From contig DEJV01000038.1 of the NCBI GenBank assembly GCA_002353525.1, positions 7,189 to 35,121 on the forward strand: a DNA stretch of 27,933 nucleotides, in the 5' to 3' direction. The DNA comes from Prevotella sp. UBA2739 (GTDB lineage Bacteria > Bacteroidota > Bacteroidia > Bacteroidales > Bacteroidaceae). Positions within the stretch are counted from its first letter, which is position 1. Every line of letters starts with the position of its first letter. Positions 15,475 to 23,200 of this stretch are shown in pieces. A program made the translations under genes and the position numbers. The notes beneath the pieces are model-generated. The model was not told where the DNA came from, searched no databases, and saw only the letters and a program-made list of their open reading frames with translations.

Positions 15475-16206
15475 TCCTTCTGCCAGAATCTCTACGGCAT
15501 GCTTGAACTTGATTTTCAAGTCTTGCTTCTTAGCCACACCTGCCATGTGCATCAGACACGAGCAGTCGGGACCCGTCACATACTCGGCACCAGTGGCCAT
15601 GTGGCGTTTCACCTTGTCGATACCCATCTGCGCGCAGATCGCTTTCTCCTCTACCGAGAACATTCCACCGAATCCACAGCACTCGTCAGGACGCTCAGGC
15701 TCTACCACCTCAATGCCCTCTTTCAGTTCGAGCAGGTCGCGAATCTTGTTGAACTTGGGTACGTTTTCCTCGCTGGGCGAGCTCAGTCCCAACTCGCGCA
15801 CGCCGTGGCATGAGTTGTGCAGACTCACCTTATGAGCAAACTTACCAGGAATCTTCTTCACTTTCACCACGTCGTGCAAGAACTCTACCACATCCATGAT
15901 TTTCTCGGATGTAGTACACTCATGCTTACCTTCCAACAAACGGGGATAGTTGATTTTTACAAATGCCGTACAACTCACACTGGGAGCTACGACATAATCA
16001 AATTCTTTGAACTTGTCCTCAAACTTCTCTGCCAAGGGAACGGCCATTTTCTCGAAGCCGGCATTTGCCATAGGCTGTCCGCAGCACGTCTGGTTGAGAG
16101 GATACTCTACGTCAAGGCCTAAGCTCTTCAGTAGCTTATATGTCGCGACACCTACTTCAGGAAAGACGGCATCGACATAACAGGGGATAAATAAACCGAT
16201 TTTCAT
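15469..16206 (-). CDS. lutA: Lactate utilization protein A (CCG-domain)
   Basis: First subunit of the LutABC L-lactate oxidation complex, 245 residues. It has two cysteine-rich CCG domains: NQTCCGQPMANAGF (CCG at 41-43) and PDECCGFGGMFSV (CCG at 176-178), with supporting SCTAF (C79), HNSCHGVRELG (C133) and GPDCSC (C215, C217). These domains bind the noncubane or [4Fe-4S] centre in the heterodisulfide-reductase/LutA family. The ATG at 16206 is first in the operon, about 45 bases below a good promoter. Confidence 0.93.
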   Translation of the reverse strand: MKIGLFIPCYVDAVFPEVGVATYKLLKSLGLDVEYPLNQTCCGQPMANAGFEKMAVPLAEKFEDKFKEFDYVVAPSVSCTAFVKINYPRLLEGKHECTTSEKIMDVVEFLHDVVKVKKIPGKFAHKVSLHNSCHGVRELGLSSPSEENVPKFNKIRDLLELKEGIEVVEPERPDECCGFGGMFSVEEKAICAQMGIDKVKRHMATGAEYVTGPDCSCLMHMAGVAKKQDLKIKFKHAVEILAEGI

Positions 16207-16250
16207 GTATTAAAATATTAGTTCGTTAAATTACTTCATGGTTTTCCTCG

Positions 16251-16281
16251 CAAAGATAACGAAATAATTTTAATACGCAAC
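16251..16281 (-). promoter_or_regulatory. Predicted promoter of lutABC
   Basis: On the minus strand TATCTTTG (16258-16251) is an exact -7 match, and GTTG (16281-16278) lies 19 bases upstream as a near-match to TTTG. It falls in the 106-base gap between the envelope operon and lutA. Confidence 0.7.
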
Positions 16282-16312
16282 ATTTCGGACATAAAAAATT
16301 TCTATTTTATAC

Positions 16313-17662
16313 CTATTTTATGTCGATTCGCAGGCCAATCTGCAACTGAAAACTTAGTTTTTTATCCTTAAAGATATTCTCCACTTGGCTTTTATTGTCA
16401 AAATAATAGCGTAGTCCGGGCTCCACATAGATGCCCAAAGCAGGGGTAACATTCACTTGTGCGCCCACAGCGGCATTGGCCGACCATTGCAGTCGGTCTT
16501 TGCTGATATTCAGCTCGACGCCCTCTGACTCCAGTTGTGCTTTCACGTTCGCATCCACCTGTCCACCAGCCTGCACATAGGTTTCCAACACGTTGTTGCC
16601 CCATACCTTATAGTCAAGGACCAGCGGCAAGCCAACATAGTGCAGCGTCTGATGGTCGGTCAGCTCGTTATGCTGCATCCTTCGGGTGAAGTCGGACGTC
16701 AGCCTGCTATACACCAGTCCGCTCTCCAGTGCCCATCGGTCGTTCAGCCTGTATCTTACGCTCAGGCCCACGGCCACGGGCATGTGGTGCTCGGTATTCT
16801 CCTCATAGCCGGGCAAGTGCATTTGTTCTTTTCTGCCACTACTCATGGCATTCGTATACTCGGTCGGCGAATAGCCCATGTAAAAAGCTTTTGCAGCACT
16901 CATCACCACAGGTTGCGTGCTCAACTGCGAGGGCTGTCCTGCCCTCACCACATTGGCAGCTAACAGTCCGGCGCTCCACCGTTTGTCGGCATTGCTTGTG
17001 ATGTGTCCCTTCTTTGCGTCAGTCCGATGACCGTAGCCGGCCACCATCTTCCGTCCGTCTCTAGTACTAGCGGTCATCGGTACTGCCGTCTCCCTCTCTC
17101 TCTTTGCCACGGCGTTCGTGGCTTCAGCCATTACCTTCTCTCCCTTTCTATCCTCTTTATATTCTAAATCCTCCCTATCTTTTATAGCATCCTTCACATC
17201 CATCGCATCCATCGCATCCTTCACATCCATAGCATCCTTTGAATCCCTCGCATCCATCGCATCCCTCGCATCCTTCACATCCATATCCTTCATCACCTTC
17301 TCCCTCTTTACCACATGTGCCATCAACATGCCATCGTCATCCTTTGTTACAGAGTTTGCTACTTTTTCGCCAAGAGATGCCGTCACCTTGCTTTGTTCTG
17401 TTTGCTCTGTTGTCGGCACGTTCTTGCGAGTCATCTCTGGCATGTGGTTATCACCCTCGCTCAACCAATAGCCTGCACCACCCAGCAGCAGAGCAGCTAC
17501 GGCGGCAGCGGCAGCCCAACGACGCCACGGCAGAGAGCGCTTTTGCGCCTTTTCCGTTGCAGGAAGAGCAGCCTCAATCTTCTCCCACAAGCCTTCTGGA
17601 GCAGCCTCTTCGTGGTTGCCCATCCGGTCGTGCAATTGTTTTATCCATTCTTCCTTCTTCAT
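16313..17662 (-). CDS. Predicted dual-membrane anti-sigma factor (anti-sigma-like N-terminus, IM helix, repeat linker, OM beta-barrel)
   Basis: A 449-residue protein with an unusual order of parts. Residues 1-45 are cytoplasmic-type and helical (EEWIKQLHDRMGNHEEAAPE, then GLWEKIEAAL), like short anti-sigma ends. Residues 49-67 are one membrane helix (RRWAAAAAVAALLLGGAGYW) with basic residues before it. Residues 68-225 are polar, with a D-x-x tripeptide repeat at about 126-164. Residues 228-449 show alternating strands and turns (PVAVGLSVRYRLNDRWALES, LQWSANAAVGAQVNVTPALG, IYVEPGLRYYF, LSFQLQIGLRIDIK), fitting an eight-stranded PorT/OmpA-type barrel. There is no signal peptide, so the barrel must follow an internal anchor. 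The gene overlaps the sigma gene by four bases. The best reading is an anti-sigma factor reaching from inner to outer membrane, as described for Dma proteins of Bacteroides (recalled, not checked). A plain outer-membrane protein is the alternative. Confidence 0.72.
   Translation of the reverse strand: MKKEEWIKQLHDRMGNHEEAAPEGLWEKIEAALPATEKAQKRSLPWRRWAAAAAVAALLLGGAGYWLSEGDNHMPEMTRKNVPTTEQTEQSKVTASLGEKVANSVTKDDDGMLMAHVVKREKVMKDMDVKDARDAMDARDSKDAMDVKDAMDAMDVKDAIKDREDLEYKEDRKGEKVMAEATNAVAKRERETAVPMTASTRDGRKMVAGYGHRTDAKKGHITSNADKRWSAGLLAANVVRAGQPSQLSTQPVVMSAAKAFYMGYSPTEYTNAMSSGRKEQMHLPGYEENTEHHMPVAVGLSVRYRLNDRWALESGLVYSRLTSDFTRRMQHNELTDHQTLHYVGLPLVLDYKVWGNNVLETYVQAGGQVDANVKAQLESEGVELNISKDRLQWSANAAVGAQVNVTPALGIYVEPGLRYYFDNKSQVENIFKDKKLSFQLQIGLRIDIK
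17171..17293 (-). repeat. 9-bp coding repeat (D-x-x tripeptides) in the linker
   Basis: In coding orientation the units are GAT-GYG-AXG, giving about twelve tripeptides such as DVK, DAR, DAM and DSK, periodic in codons and at the DNA level. The word GGATGCGAGG also occurs in the 16-bp array at 6442-6633. Confidence 0.85.
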
Positions 17663-18201
17663 CGTTGATTTCTTTTTATGTACGTGTTGATTTTCTTTGC
17701 CAGCAAGCTCTTAGCTCTCAAGTATTGTGAGGCCGACGAGCTCTCTTTGATTCCTAGTTGGCGAGCTATCTCCTTGTGGCTCATCTCTTCGAAGACGTAG
17801 AGGTTCAGCACTGTCCGATAGCCCGCAGGCAATTCGCCAATCATTTTCAGCAGCACCTGTGTAGGCACAATGCCAATGTCGGGTTCCTCGTCGCCGGTCG
17901 CCTCGGGCATGCTGTCGGTAAACACCAGGCGCTCGTGTTCTCTCATATAGTTCAGCGACTCGTTGGCGGCAATGCGTGACATCCAGGCACGCAGCGAACC
18001 TTCGCCTCTATACTGGAAGTGTCCGATTGAAGTGAGCACCTTCACAAAGACATCCTGCACCACATCCTGCACGGCATCCTTGTCGGGCACATAGCGCAGG
18101 CATACGGTCATCATATAGCCGACATAACGGTCGTACAACTCACGCTGGGCCGCCCTGTCACCATTCAATATTTCGTGCAATATACTTTGTTCCGGACTCA
18201 C
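17659..18201 (-). CDS. ECF-type RNA polymerase sigma factor
   Basis: Extracytoplasmic-function sigma factor of 180 residues that directs RNA polymerase to a small regulon. Region 2 is AAQRELYDRYVGYMMTVCLR with DAVQDVVQDVFVKVLTSIGH and FQYRGEGSLRAWMSRIAANE; region 4 is LPAGYRTVLNLYVFEEMSHK followed by EIARQLGIKESSSASQYLRA. Region 3 is absent, as expected for ECF factors. The start is GTG at 18201, preceded by an AGGAAAAGAG stretch. It lies 9 bases after the lipoprotein gene and overlaps the presumed anti-sigma gene by four bases, typical of a co-translated sigma/anti-sigma pair. Regulon unknown. Confidence 0.93.
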   Translation of the reverse strand: MSPEQSILHEILNGDRAAQRELYDRYVGYMMTVCLRYVPDKDAVQDVVQDVFVKVLTSIGHFQYRGEGSLRAWMSRIAANESLNYMREHERLVFTDSMPEATGDEEPDIGIVPTQVLLKMIGELPAGYRTVLNLYVFEEMSHKEIARQLGIKESSSASQYLRAKSLLAKKINTYIKRNQR

Positions 18202-18210
18202 GCTCTTTTC

Positions 18211-18843
18211 CTATTTTCTCTTGGTTGAATTCAGCACGATGGTCTGGTCGGCATCCCACTCTTTCGTTGTCTGTCCGCCATCGCTCTGCCAGGTCATCTT
18301 TCTGAAGTTGGCCACCATACTGACGCGTCCCTCTCCTATCCCGTTGTGCCCGACGGTCACCACAAGGTTCATGTCCTTCAGCTCCACCTCCACGTGATAC
18401 GCCTTCTGCCCCACCTTCGCCTCGAAACCATAGGTCTGCGGCTGCAGCGAGTAATAGAACGTTCCTGCGTAACGCGAGTTGTCGCCACCCTGGGCATAGC
18501 CTTCCGATATGGCTGTCGCCTTAAAAGCTGTGGGTGTCACACTGACACCATCCTTGCCATTGGTATCCGCCAGTCCGCATCTCGTCAGCAACCACTCACA
18601 GGGGAGATGGCTCACCTCCACACTCGTTAGCGTCGTGTTTACATACAAACCAATTGTGGCCGTATCCACTACTGACTGTTCGCCCGACCAGCTGGCCTCG
18701 AAAGCCCAATGCTGCATGCCCTGCGTCACATCGCCCATCGGGGAAAGCTCCGCATTCTGGTCAATACTATCGTCTACGGCACATCCCACCAGCAGTCCGA
18801 CGGTCATCGCCAACACGGTGATATATTGAATGAGAGACTTCAT
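18211..18843 (-). CDS. Lipoprotein of unknown function, first in the sigma operon
   Basis: A 210-residue exported lipoprotein. The signal MKSLIQYITVLAMTVGLLVG is followed by C21 (lipobox LLVGC), and CAVDDS after the cysteine has acidic residues at the positions that favour surface export in Bacteroidota (inference). The mature part looks beta-rich with alternating hydrophobic residues (HWAFEASWSGEQ, TIGLYVNTTLTSVEVSHLP, TFYYSLQPQTYGFEAKVGQK, YHVEVELKDMNLVVTVGHNG). I do not recognise the family. Because it is the first gene of an operon with an ECF sigma factor and an envelope-spanning partner, it may be the sensed ligand or an accessory sensor. It has only two cysteines beyond the lipobox (about C82 and C89), both extracytoplasmic. 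Confidence 0.75.
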   Translation of the reverse strand: MKSLIQYITVLAMTVGLLVGCAVDDSIDQNAELSPMGDVTQGMQHWAFEASWSGEQSVVDTATIGLYVNTTLTSVEVSHLPCEWLLTRCGLADTNGKDGVSVTPTAFKATAISEGYAQGGDNSRYAGTFYYSLQPQTYGFEAKVGQKAYHVEVELKDMNLVVTVGHNGIGEGRVSMVANFRKMTWQSDGGQTTKEWDADQTIVLNSTKRK

Positions 18844-18860
18844 TTTATATTCTCTTTTAA

Positions 18861-18892
18861 GCTATAAACACCCAAGTCACAAAAACCTTGCA
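18861..18892 (-). promoter_or_regulatory. Candidate ECF-sigma promoter of the lipoprotein-sigma-anti-sigma operon
   Basis: No TAnnTTTG -7 box was found in front of this operon. Instead the minus strand carries GCAAGGTTTTTG, about 9 bases of spacer, then GGTGTTTATAGC, a two-box layout compatible with an ECF sigma promoter and possible self-regulation. This is inference; no second copy was found in the window. Confidence 0.35.
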
Positions 18893-18950
18893 TGAAAAAC
18901 AAAAGAAAATTAGAATATTCGAAAAAAACGTAATCGTAATCTCAAATCTT

Positions 18951-19004
18951 ATGCATTATGCATTAAGCATTATGAATTATCAATTGTCAATTATCAATTA
19001 TCAA
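18951..19004 (-). repeat. Word array (ATGCATTA plus TAATTGA types) after the LUD gene
   Basis: The array runs from the LUD stop codon TGA (19001-19003) through TAATTGA-type units and then changes to ATGCATTA/GCATTATG-type units. It is followed by A-rich sequence up to the candidate promoter at 18861-18892. Confidence 0.78.
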
Positions 19005-19636
19005 TACCCTACCGCCTCGTCGGTCAGGATTACAATATGGCGGCCGGCAGGATGCGACATGCGCTGGATGCTGATGTAGTTGCAGATGCTCTCCGTCGAG
19101 AGGCAGTTGTGGCAGGTGCCGTCGGTCTGACAAAGCGTATGGTTCGTAAACCGCGCCATGTTTACCGGAGCAGCTGTCGAGCGTGCCCGTTTCACGGCTG
19201 CTTCAACATCCTGGCACACCTTGTTCAGGCTCACCACCAAGATCACGTGCTCAGGGCCCCATGTGATAGCCGCCACACGATTGCCGTTGCCATCGATGTT
19301 CACCAGGACGCCATCTTCACTCATGGCGTTCACACTCGCCAGATAGAAGTCGCACTCGAAAGCCTTGCGGTACATTCTCACCTTGTCTTCGGCCGTTGTC
19401 ACATCGTCGCGGTCGAACACTTGATAGTTGCCCTCCTTCAGCATGCGCGTCACACCCGTATCACGGATGCTCATCGAGCCACCCCACGTCACGCTGCTTC
19501 CTTCGGGAATCAACTCACGTACCTTATTTACTACGTCTGCACTCGTCTTGCAGTAATAACTCACATAGTGACGGCGCTCCAGGTTTTTCATCACCCGCTG
19601 GGCCAGTCGTTCGTTTCTGATTTCTGTCGGTGTCAT
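19001..19636 (-). CDS. LUD-domain protein with C-terminal cysteine cluster
   Basis: A 211-residue LUD (DUF162) family protein separate from lutABC. Family features are VREL-PEGSSVTWGGSMSIRDTG in the N-terminal half (the glycine-rich loop), FLASVNAMSEDG-like DFYLASVNAMSEDGVLVNID in the middle and WGPEHVILVVSLNKV after it. The C-terminus has four cysteines in a C-x5-C-x2-C-x6-C pattern (TLCQTDGTCHNCLSTESICN), which could hold an iron-sulfur cluster. The start chosen is ATG at 19634-19636; the longer frame to 19657 adds MINDELN from a word repeat and is unlikely. It has its own strong promoter. Substrate unknown: a role in lactate or related electron transfer is inference. Confidence 0.85.
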   Translation of the reverse strand: MTPTEIRNERLAQRVMKNLERRHYVSYYCKTSADVVNKVRELIPEGSSVTWGGSMSIRDTGVTRMLKEGNYQVFDRDDVTTAEDKVRMYRKAFECDFYLASVNAMSEDGVLVNIDGNGNRVAAITWGPEHVILVVSLNKVCQDVEAAVKRARSTAAPVNMARFTNHTLCQTDGTCHNCLSTESICNYISIQRMSHPAGRHIVILTDEAVGY

Positions 19637-19668
19637 ATTCAATTCGTCATTTATCATTCATCATGCGC
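19637..19668 (-). repeat. Weak word array (ATGATAAATGA type) at the LUD gene start
   Basis: In coding orientation ATGATGAATGATAAATGACG and AATTGAATATG precede and reach the chosen start. It belongs to the same style of short near-repeats as the other arrays, but is more degenerate. Confidence 0.5.
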
Positions 19669-19705
19669 AATTTGTTTTCCAACTGAGCGTTGAAAAACTC
19701 TTCCA

Positions 19706-19737
19706 CAAAATTACGAAGAATCAGCGGGATACGCAAA
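19706..19737 (-). promoter_or_regulatory. Predicted promoter of the LUD-domain gene
   Basis: On the minus strand TTTG (19737-19734) and TAATTTTG (19713-19706) are exactly 20 bases apart, a full consensus match. The leader to the chosen ATG is about 60 bases. Confidence 0.8.
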
Positions 19738-19764
19738 AGATTTCACAATTATTCGTCAAATCAT

Positions 19765-19795
19765 TTTGAAGTTAACCAAAAACGATGTATATTTG
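19765..19795 (+). promoter_or_regulatory. Predicted promoter of the small membrane protein
   Basis: TTTG at 19765-19768 and TATATTTG at 19788-19795 are 19 bases apart, a full consensus match. It is divergent from the LUD promoter about 30 bases away. Confidence 0.78.
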
Positions 19796-19819
19796 TAACA
19801 AAACAAAACCTCAACCAAC

Positions 19820-20218
19820 ATGAATACAATGGAACATACCCCACAGTCAGCTCCAACATCGCAGCAAGCCGACAAGCCCTTCCGCCGCGGATGTGGCTGT
19901 CTGCTCTTGGTCGTCGGAATCATCATGGCTCTCTTCGCCATCTTCATCGGTGTAGCCGGTTGTGTCGCCGATAAGGATGCAGGTGAGAAGAATGATGCCG
20001 AATGGGCTGAGTATAATGCCAACATGCCCATCATCGACTCGCTCTACGAGGCTGGTGTCCCCGACTCCATCATTGAGGCCCGCTATCCTCGGCCCATCAT
20101 TCGCCAGGGTGGGTTTGCCACTCTCTTCGGCGGATTTTTTTCCTTTGTCATTCTCTTCGTAGCCGCCATTCCGGTTACCGTGGGTCTCATCCTGATGAGG
20201 AAGAAACGAAAGGAATAA
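19820..20218 (+). CDS. Small two-helix inner-membrane protein of unknown function
   Basis: A 132-residue protein with two clear transmembrane segments, GCLLLVVGIIMALFAIFIGV (about 26-45) and FGGFFSFVILFVAAIPVTVG (about 103-122), joined by an acidic loop (DKDAGEKNDAEWAEYNANMP). The C-terminus is basic (MRKKRKE), placing it in the cytoplasm by the positive-inside rule; the N-terminus, with KPFRRGCG before helix 1, is also cytoplasmic. No domain is recognised. It has its own consensus promoter. The stop codon is only three bases from the stop of the converging giant gene, with no terminator between. Confidence 0.75.
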   Translation: MNTMEHTPQSAPTSQQADKPFRRGCGCLLLVVGIIMALFAIFIGVAGCVADKDAGEKNDAEWAEYNANMPIIDSLYEAGVPDSIIEARYPRPIIRQGGFATLFGGFFSFVILFVAAIPVTVGLILMRKKRKE

Positions 20219-20221
20219 GTG

Positions 20222-23200
20222 TCACTCTCCCACATGGAAGGTGATGGCCTTGTCGCGTGCGCCGAAAGCCGGGGCATAGGCACACTGCAGGGTGATGGTA
20301 CCACTCTGATAGCTACCGGCACGGTCCACATAATAGTCGGTAACCATCTGGTGGGTACCCTTTCTGAGCATGTCGTAGAAGTAGTGGGTGGCATGGTCGC
20401 GAGGCGACACATAGCAACCCTTCTTCCAGCCGCTGAGCTGCTCTACTGGCTCCAGACAAGCAGCCCGACGGTCGGCCACCTGCACAAAGTCGTAGTCGCG
20501 GTCGGCCACAATGGTGATACGTATGCTGATGCGGTCGCCCACCTTCAGCGAGAGCGCCGGCGACGCGTTGCTCACGGCCTTGCCATTGACGCTGACCACC
20601 TCTCGACGGATGGTCAGTCCCGACTGAGTGGCAGAAATGTCGGCCACCGGCTGTAGGAACTGTGCATAGACAGCTCCCCATGAAGTGCCCTGCGAGGTCT
20701 TCGTCACGGTAAGCTGGCGATGACCGTCGGCAGCTACGGTGGTCTTCACATAACCTGTACCTGCCATCGCCGCCGGAGTTGCGACCGGCTGGCCGTCGAT
20801 GGCCAGTTGGGCCGGAGTACCGGTTGTCTCGAGCGATTGCACATTGTCTTTCAGGAATGCGTACACGGCATTCACCGAGTTGACGGGCGTATCCCATGCC
20901 TGGGTGCGCTTCTCGTTGAGCAGCCACCGTTGCATCTGCTCGATGTAGAGTTGGTTGGCCGTGGCGTCGACGCGTTTCATGGCTTCGATGCATGCCACGG
21001 AGGTAGGTATCTTATAATCGAACCACGAAGTGTAGGCGCGCCGCGTATCGAAGTAACGGCCCATCTCGTCGGTGCATACAGAATACTCTATCATGCTCTC
21101 CAGGAACTCGCGGGCGGCTGCGGTCTCACCAAAATGAGCAAGCACCACGGCACCGGCAGCCTTACCGTAGATGGTGAGTTCTGATGTCATCTCCTTGAGT
21201 CGGCTCACCACGAAGTCGGTAAGGTCCGAGGCGGGCGCACCGGTGAGCGCCAGGATGTAGAGATAGTCGATGAGGAATTCCGAGGGATAACAGCGTTTTC
21301 CTGTATTCAGTTCGGTCATCAACATGGCTCTCATCTCGGCGGTAGCCGAGTGGTCCAGATAGGTCATTGCCCTGTTGAGCACATTGTCAGACTGCACCTT
21401 GCTGCCCACGAGCGAGTGCAATCGCGCCAGTGTACGGGCAACAGCCTGTGTGGCATAGTCGGACGCAGACATGCCGGTCATCCACGCAAAACCACCATCC
21501 GCCTGTTGCAGCTGTCTCAGCCGCCCGGCAATGGTGTTCAACTGGCTGTTCAGCCGTTCGTCGTCGTAGTAGTCGGCCAGCTGCCTCATGTTCTCGCTGT
21601 CGTTTTGGGCATCGAGCACCCATGGTGTCTCCTCGAGCAGGATGTCGCGCAGCTCAGGGTTCTTCTGCAATTCCGACGTGAGCGAAGCCTCATTGCCCTT
21701 CTGGGCGTTGTCGTGCCATTGCTGCAGAGTGCGCTTGATGGTGGGCGACGCGTTGAGCAGCCAACGGGCAATGCTGTTGGCATAGTAGGTGGCAGCCAGC
21801 GAGATGGCATTGTCCGACGGGTCGGCGGCCACGGCAGGCAGGGCTTGCACCATCATCCATGCGGGGTTCTCGGTATATTCAATGGTGAGCGCAGCCTCAC
21901 TCCCTCGTTCGTCAAACAGTTTCTTTAGATCAATCTCTTCGCGCCCGGCAGCATGCTGGGTGATGACGCGTGTGTTGGTCACCATCTCCACATCGGGCAG
22001 CAGGGGCAGATAGTGCTGCTCGCCATCGCTGAAGCCCTTTCCCTGAGCGGTGATGCGGCAGATGAGCGGATGGCCAACCGTCCGGGCCTGTTCGCTATGG
22101 GTAAATGCCGAGAGGTTGTAGGCCACAGTAGTAGTGGTGCCAGGACCGACAGAGAACGGCTGTTGCTGCCGCCAGAGCACCTTGTCGGTGGCGGGGTCTA
22201 CAAGCTCTATCAGCGTCTGTCCTCCCACGCTGTTGGCCGATGTGTTCACAAGGCGCGTGGTGATGATGGCGTCGTCGTTGTGCCGTATAAAGCGTGGCAG
22301 ATGGGGTTGCACCATCACCGTCTTGGCAGCCACCGCCTCGCCTTGCAACAGGCCGATGCGCATGTCGCGGTCGTGGGCAAGTCCCATGAAGCGCCACGTG
22401 GTGACGGCTTCGGGCAATGTGAAGCGCAGGGCAATACGCCCGGTGGCGTCGGTGGTCAGCGCTGGATAGAAGAAAGCGGTCTCGTTGAGGTTGGTCCGGG
22501 GAGTCACGGCCGTGGGTGCTGCAGGCGTCTCTTCGGCCCCGCTGGCACCTGAGGACATAGCAGCCTCATCGTCGCCGGTCGGCACCCGGCGCCCGTCAAC
22601 GGCAAGTGGAGTGCCGAAAGCTGCCCGGCTCTCAAGAATCCTCATGCCAAGCCCATAACCGTCAAGGCGGAAGGCGTCAGCGTCGAAACTGTCGAACAAC
22701 AGCTTCTTCACATCACGCTCTTTGAGCCATGGCTTCTCTGTGTCGGACATATGATAAATATGGCCCATGGCCCATTCCGACGAGGGTGTGTGCTGCCTCA
22801 GGCGGAGGTCAAACTGCCATTGGTGTGCCTTGATCTGGTCGAGCGACTTGTCGTAGAGGGTAGCCATCAGCTGGGCGTTGGCCGGACGACCGTCGGGGTG
22901 GCTGACGCGCAATGTCCATGTCTCCTTCTGTCCTGGTGTAAGCTTGTCGCGGAAGGTGGTCCACTCCATTTTCAGTTCTTTCTGCGGCAGCGGCCTGCTC
23001 ACGACAGCCTCGTGATGATAGAAAGTGGTGTCTTTCATCCAGCAGAGTGCCACGCTGATGCCCTCGCCGTAGTCGTTCTTATAGGGCAGTGCCAGGGTCT
23101 CCACCGAGTTGTTCAGCTCGATGTGTCCCATGTCGAGCACCTTCTGGCCACTGATGATGGTGTAGAGCACATGCACGTCGGCATCGCTCGAGCCCACCTG

